From: Sphingomonadaceae bacterium
GTDB taxonomy: Bacteria > Pseudomonadota > Alphaproteobacteria > Sphingomonadales > Sphingomonadaceae
DNA: 9,923 bases
Assembly: GCA_947442095.1 (NCBI GenBank)
Contig: CANEVG010000107.1
Location: 1 to 9,923, forward strand
Direction: 5' to 3'
Notes under the pieces: model-generated
The model's database searches: none
What the model was told of the DNA's origin: nothing
What the model saw: the letters and a program-made list of their open reading frames with translations, nothing else
Shown: positions 7,504-9,923 of the stretch, in pieces
Layout of the letters: each line of letters starts with the position of its first letter
Numbering within the stretch: position 1 is the first letter of the stretch
Translations under genes and position numbers: made by a program

Positions 7504-8618
7504 ACGCCCCTGCCAAGATCAACCATGCCGAGTTTGAGCGCGCCGCGTCCGTTGCCGGACTTGATGTCGCCAGCGGCCACCAGCCCGACACGATGGCCAT
7601 GGCCCGCGCCGACACGGTGCTCAGCCCGCGCTTCTACACCACCGACTTTGCCGCGCTGGATGCGATCGATGTCTCGCTGGTACGCGGTGAATGGGATGGT
7701 CTGATGGCCGAAATGCAGGCGGATCCCAATCGCCAGCACTTCAAGCGCCAGGAGAGTTTCAAGGGGATCATCGAGAACCTAGAGCCCGCGCTGCGCGAGG
7801 AGTTTACCGATTTCCTCGTGAGTTCGCTGACCTCGGAATTCTCCGGCTGCGTGCTCTATTCCGAAATGGCCCGCCGCACCCGCAATCCGGACATGAAGCT
7901 GCTGTTCAAGCTGCTGGCGCGCGATGAAAGCCGCCATGCCGGGTTTATCAACGAAGTCCTCAAGGATGCCGGAATCGGCGTCGATCTGGGCTTTCTAACG
8001 AAGTCCAAGAAGTACACGTACTTCCGCCCCAAGTTCATCTGGTATGCCGTTTATCTTTCCGAAAAGATTGGCTATGCCCGCTATATCACGATCTTTCGCC
8101 ACCTGGCCAAACACCCAGAGCATCGCTTTCACCCGATCTTTTCGTGGTTCGAGGAGTGGTGCAACGACGAGTTCCGCCACGGTGAGGCCTTTGCGCTGCT
8201 GATGCGTGCTGACCCCAAACTGCTCAAGGGCGCCAACCGCCTGTGGATCCGCTTTTTCCTGCTTTCGGTCTATGCCACCATGTATGTGCGCGATCATGCC
8301 CGCCCGGTATTCCACGCCGCGCTCGGGGTCGATCCGACCGAGTATGACTACAAGGTCTTTTCGGTCTGCACCGCAATCACGCGCCAGGTGTTCCCGATCG
8401 AGTTGGAAACCGATGATCCAGCATTCCGCCGGCGCATGGACGATCTGCTGAATGCCAGCAATCGCATCGCCGCTGGCAAGGCGCGTGGCGGCGTGGGCGG
8501 CTTCGCCCAGCGCATGAGCGGCATTGCAGGGGCAGGCCTCGCCTTCGCGCGAATGTATTTCCATCGCACCCGGCCGAATGAACTGCCCGCGAGTGTCCGG
8601 ATGCAGCCGACGTGGTAA
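7500..8618 (+). CDS. acsF: Oxygen-dependent Mg-protoporphyrin IX monomethyl ester cyclase (AcsF)
   Basis: AcsF is the diiron catalytic subunit of the aerobic cyclase. It uses O2 to convert Mg-protoporphyrin IX monomethyl ester to 3,8-divinyl protochlorophyllide, forming isocyclic ring E. The 372 residues fit the family. The duplicated ExnDExRH diiron signature is present: DESRH at residues 142-146 with upstream glutamates at 113 and 122, and DEFRH at 223-227 with glutamates at 218-219. The N-terminal ADTVLSPRFYTTDF (37-50) is typical. There is no signal peptide; the enzyme is expected to be associated with the membrane. The ATG overlaps the bciE-like stop and has a GGGAG site 6 nt upstream. 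This is the O2-requiring route, in contrast to the anaerobic radical-SAM enzyme BchE, and marks the host as able to make bacteriochlorophyll in air. Confidence 0.97.
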   Translation: MNAPAKINHAEFERAASVAGLDVASGHQPDTMAMARADTVLSPRFYTTDFAALDAIDVSLVRGEWDGLMAEMQADPNRQHFKRQESFKGIIENLEPALREEFTDFLVSSLTSEFSGCVLYSEMARRTRNPDMKLLFKLLARDESRHAGFINEVLKDAGIGVDLGFLTKSKKYTYFRPKFIWYAVYLSEKIGYARYITIFRHLAKHPEHRFHPIFSWFEEWCNDEFRHGEAFALLMRADPKLLKGANRLWIRFFLLSVYATMYVRDHARPVFHAALGVDPTEYDYKVFSVCTAITRQVFPIELETDDPAFRRRMDDLLNASNRIAAGKARGGVGGFAQRMSGIAGAGLAFARMYFHRTRPNELPASVRMQPTW

Positions 8619-9397
8619 GCCTTTACGGTCATGCTGTCCCCATGGTGGTCACGCTCGTGGTGTGGTTCTTTGCCACCGGGCTGATCGCGTGGCTGGACAA
8701 CCGTGACCGGACGACTTTCCCGCGCGCGCTGGCCATTGCCGGAGTGGGCGGCATTGCCGGACTGATCGCGGTCGTGATCGGATCGCAGATGAACACGATC
8801 GCCGGAGCCTATACAGGGTTCGTGGGCGCACTGATGGTGTGGTCGTGGCATGAGGCAAGTTTCCTGATGGGCGCAGTGGCCGGACCGCGGCGCGAACCGA
8901 GCCGGCCGAGCGCGCACGGCTGGGAGCGCTTTGTCGATGCCAGCTCCACTCTGATCTACCACGAGATTGCGCTCGCACTCACCGCGCTCATGCTGCTTTC
9001 GCTCAGCTGGAACGCGCCGAACCCGACGGGCGCCCAAGTTTTCGTGCTGCTGTTTGCGCTGCGCCTGTGCAGCAAGCTGGTGCTGTATGCAGGCGTACCC
9101 AACGAGATCGGGACATTGCTGCCACCGCACCTGCACTATCTGTGCAGCTATTTCGGGCCGCAGCGTTTTTCGGCCGCCTTCGCCTGCTCGCTGGTCGGCA
9201 CAATCGCACTGGCTGCCTGGCTTGGTGCCAACGCGCTGGCAGCGCCCGCAGCAAGCGCCAAGGTGGTCAGCGCCAGCCTGCTGTTCGCCTTGGGCGCGCT
9301 TGGTGCCGTCGAGCACATTTTCTTCGCCTTGCCGTTTCGTGACGGCGCACTGTGGGGGTGGGCGCTGCCCAGCCGCACCAACAGGATCAACGCCTGA
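8612..9397 (+). CDS. puhE: Photosynthetic complex assembly protein PuhE (DUF3623 family)
   Basis: PuhE is a polytopic inner-membrane protein linked to reaction-centre/LH1 assembly and control of bacteriochlorophyll levels; its biochemical activity is unknown. The 261-residue product shows about seven hydrophobic segments (near 8-27, 38-58, 65-88, 115-132, 141-160, 187-210 and 217-240). Family-like stretches are WSWHEASFLMG (77-87), KLVLYAGVPNE (155-165), HLHYLCSYF (173-181) and EHIFFALPFRDGALWGWA (234-251). The proposed GTG start at 8612 overlaps acsF by 7 nt and gives a complete first helix. An in-frame ATG at 8642 (residue 11) is an alternative but would cut into that helix. No strong ribosome site is seen for either. 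Such proteins have also been called 'photosynthetic complex assembly protein 2'. Confidence 0.92.
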   Translation: MVSLYGHAVPMVVTLVVWFFATGLIAWLDNRDRTTFPRALAIAGVGGIAGLIAVVIGSQMNTIAGAYTGFVGALMVWSWHEASFLMGAVAGPRREPSRPSAHGWERFVDASSTLIYHEIALALTALMLLSLSWNAPNPTGAQVFVLLFALRLCSKLVLYAGVPNEIGTLLPPHLHYLCSYFGPQRFSAAFACSLVGTIALAAWLGANALAAPAASAKVVSASLLFALGALGAVEHIFFALPFRDGALWGWALPSRTNRINA

Positions 9398-9437
9398 CGT
9401 TCAGGCCGGAATTTCAATGGGAAGGGGTAATTTGGCC
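9398..9437 (+). promoter_or_regulatory. puhE-hemA spacer with hemA ribosome binding site
   Basis: This 40-nt spacer contains GGGAAGGGG (9419-9427), a purine-rich ribosome site about 10 nt before ATG 9438. An in-frame ATG at 9417 would add seven residues but lies on or before this site, so 9438 is preferred. No terminator, promoter consensus or TGT-N12-ACA site is visible, so hemA is probably read as part of the upstream operon. Confidence 0.6.
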
Positions 9438-9923
9438 ATGGATTATGAGGCCTTCTTTACACAGGAACTCGATAGCATCCGGGGTGAAGGGCGCTACCGC
9501 GTTTTCGCCGAACTGGAGCGCAATCGCGGCTCCTTCCCCAAGGCGACGCGCCATGTGGATGGCGGGACCCAGGAAGTGACTGTGTGGTGTTCGAACGACT
9601 ACCTTGGCATGGGCCAGAGCCCCAAGGTGCTCGACGCGATGCACACCGTGCTCGATGAATGCGGCGCAGGTGCTGGCGGCACGCGCAATATCTCGGGCAC
9701 GAACCGCCACCACGCGCTGCTCGAGGCGGAGCTGGCCGATCTCCACAACAAGGAAGCCGCGCTTCTGTTCACTTCGGGCTATGTCTCGAACTGGGCCGCG
9801 CTGGGCACGCTTGCTGCACGCCTGCCCGATTGCGTCGTGTTTTCCGATGCTGGTAACCATGCATCGATGATCGAGGGCATCCGCCACAGCCAGGCTGAGC
9901 GCGTGATCTGGAAGCACAACGAC
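9438..9923 (+). CDS. hemA: 5-aminolevulinate synthase (HemA), 3'-truncated by the window edge
   Basis: ALA synthase is a PLP-dependent homodimer that condenses glycine and succinyl-CoA to 5-aminolevulinate, the entry point of tetrapyrrole synthesis in alphaproteobacteria. 162 residues are visible of roughly 400. The start MDYEAFF and the GRYRVF segment place Arg21 where the Rhodobacter capsulatus enzyme has its substrate-binding Arg21. VWCSNDYLGMGQ (49-60), GAGAGGTRNISGT (76-88, containing Thr82 and Asn84) and NHASMIEGIR (140-149, His141) match the substrate- and PLP-binding regions of ALA synthases. They also separate it from KBL and BioF relatives, which usually lack this exact GTRNISGT context. 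It lies 40 nt after puhE in the same orientation, tying precursor supply to the photosynthesis operon. A second, housekeeping ALA synthase gene may exist elsewhere in the genome. Confidence 0.96.
   Translation, partial: MDYEAFFTQELDSIRGEGRYRVFAELERNRGSFPKATRHVDGGTQEVTVWCSNDYLGMGQSPKVLDAMHTVLDECGAGAGGTRNISGTNRHHALLEAELADLHNKEAALLFTSGYVSNWAALGTLAARLPDCVVFSDAGNHASMIEGIRHSQAERVIWKHND

Larger units (their letters stand above)
1..9923 (+). other. Photosynthesis gene cluster superoperon segment
   Basis: Eleven consecutive genes share one strand and belong to one physiological programme: bacteriochlorophyll synthesis, RC-LH1 assembly and ALA supply. The order bchH-bchL-bchM-lhaA-puhA-puhB-puhC-(bciE)-acsF-puhE-hemA matches the conserved superoperon of aerobic and purple phototrophic proteobacteria. 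Six junctions overlap by 1-7 nt, one has a 2-nt gap, and only three gaps reach 12, 70 and 40 nt. I saw no hairpin followed by a T-run, so the genes are probably read as one long message that enters from the left (bchF/N/B expected) and continues past the right edge. Internal promoters cannot be excluded from sequence alone. Confidence 0.95.

Noticed and set aside
8348..9316. Long antisense open frame (322 codons) opposite acsF/puhE
   Set aside because: It is the shadow of two well-identified genes. It shows no family motif, its composition is artefactual, and it crosses the acsF-puhE junction.
9417..9437. Earlier in-frame ATG for hemA
   Set aside because: It would add seven residues upstream of the typical MDY start and would overlap the GGGAAGGGG ribosome site itself.
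1..9923. tRNA, rRNA, CRISPR array, insertion sequence or rho-independent terminator
   Set aside because: The window is almost entirely coding on one strand with spacers of at most 70 nt. No repeat arrays, transposase motifs, or stem-loop plus T-run were seen.

Overview
The window is an interior segment of a proteobacterial photosynthesis gene cluster (PGC). All genes lie on the + strand and are packed almost without gaps. In order they are bchH (3' part), bchL, bchM, lhaA, puhA, puhB, puhC, a small bciE-like gene, acsF, puhE and hemA (5' part). This is the widely conserved bchFNBHLM-lhaA-puhABC-(bciE)-acsF-puhE-hemA superoperon of purple and aerobic anoxygenic phototrophic bacteria. High GC content, the O2-dependent cyclase AcsF with a probable BciE partner, a C4-type 5-aminolevulinate synthase (HemA) and the protein sequences suggest an alphaproteobacterium. 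A Sphingomonadales member (Erythrobacter/Porphyrobacter/Novosphingobium type) is most likely, but that rank is inferred without a database search.

Layout: nt 1-3840 hold bacteriochlorophyll synthesis: the Mg-chelatase H subunit, the Fe-protein of dark-operative protochlorophyllide reductase, and the Mg-protoporphyrin O-methyltransferase. nt 3843-5276 encode LhaA, a PucC-type membrane protein for light-harvesting assembly. nt 5347-7216 encode the reaction-centre H subunit and its assembly factors PuhB and PuhC. nt 7216-8618 hold the cyclase module (bciE-like gene plus acsF). nt 8612-9397 encode PuhE, a multi-span membrane assembly protein. nt 9438-9923 begin hemA, which makes the first committed tetrapyrrole precursor.

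How they work together: HemA makes ALA. BchH inserts Mg into protoporphyrin IX, BchM methylates the product, and AcsF with BciE closes ring E. BchL then drives reduction of ring D. LhaA and the Puh proteins install pigment into the RC-LH1 core complex. Neighbouring genes mostly overlap by 1-7 nt (ATGA, GTGA, TGATG), which points to translational coupling. Only three gaps exist: 12, 70 and 40 nt. No terminator, mobile element, tRNA, rRNA or CRISPR was seen.

Most of the window is a well-known system rather than a new one. The points most worth a second look are the small bciE-like gene coupled to acsF, a possible 25-codon ORF that exactly bridges lhaA and puhA with ATGA overlaps at both ends, the cluster of His/Glu residues in or near the membrane spans of PuhE, and the absence of any perfect TGT-N12-ACA (PpsR/CrtJ) site.
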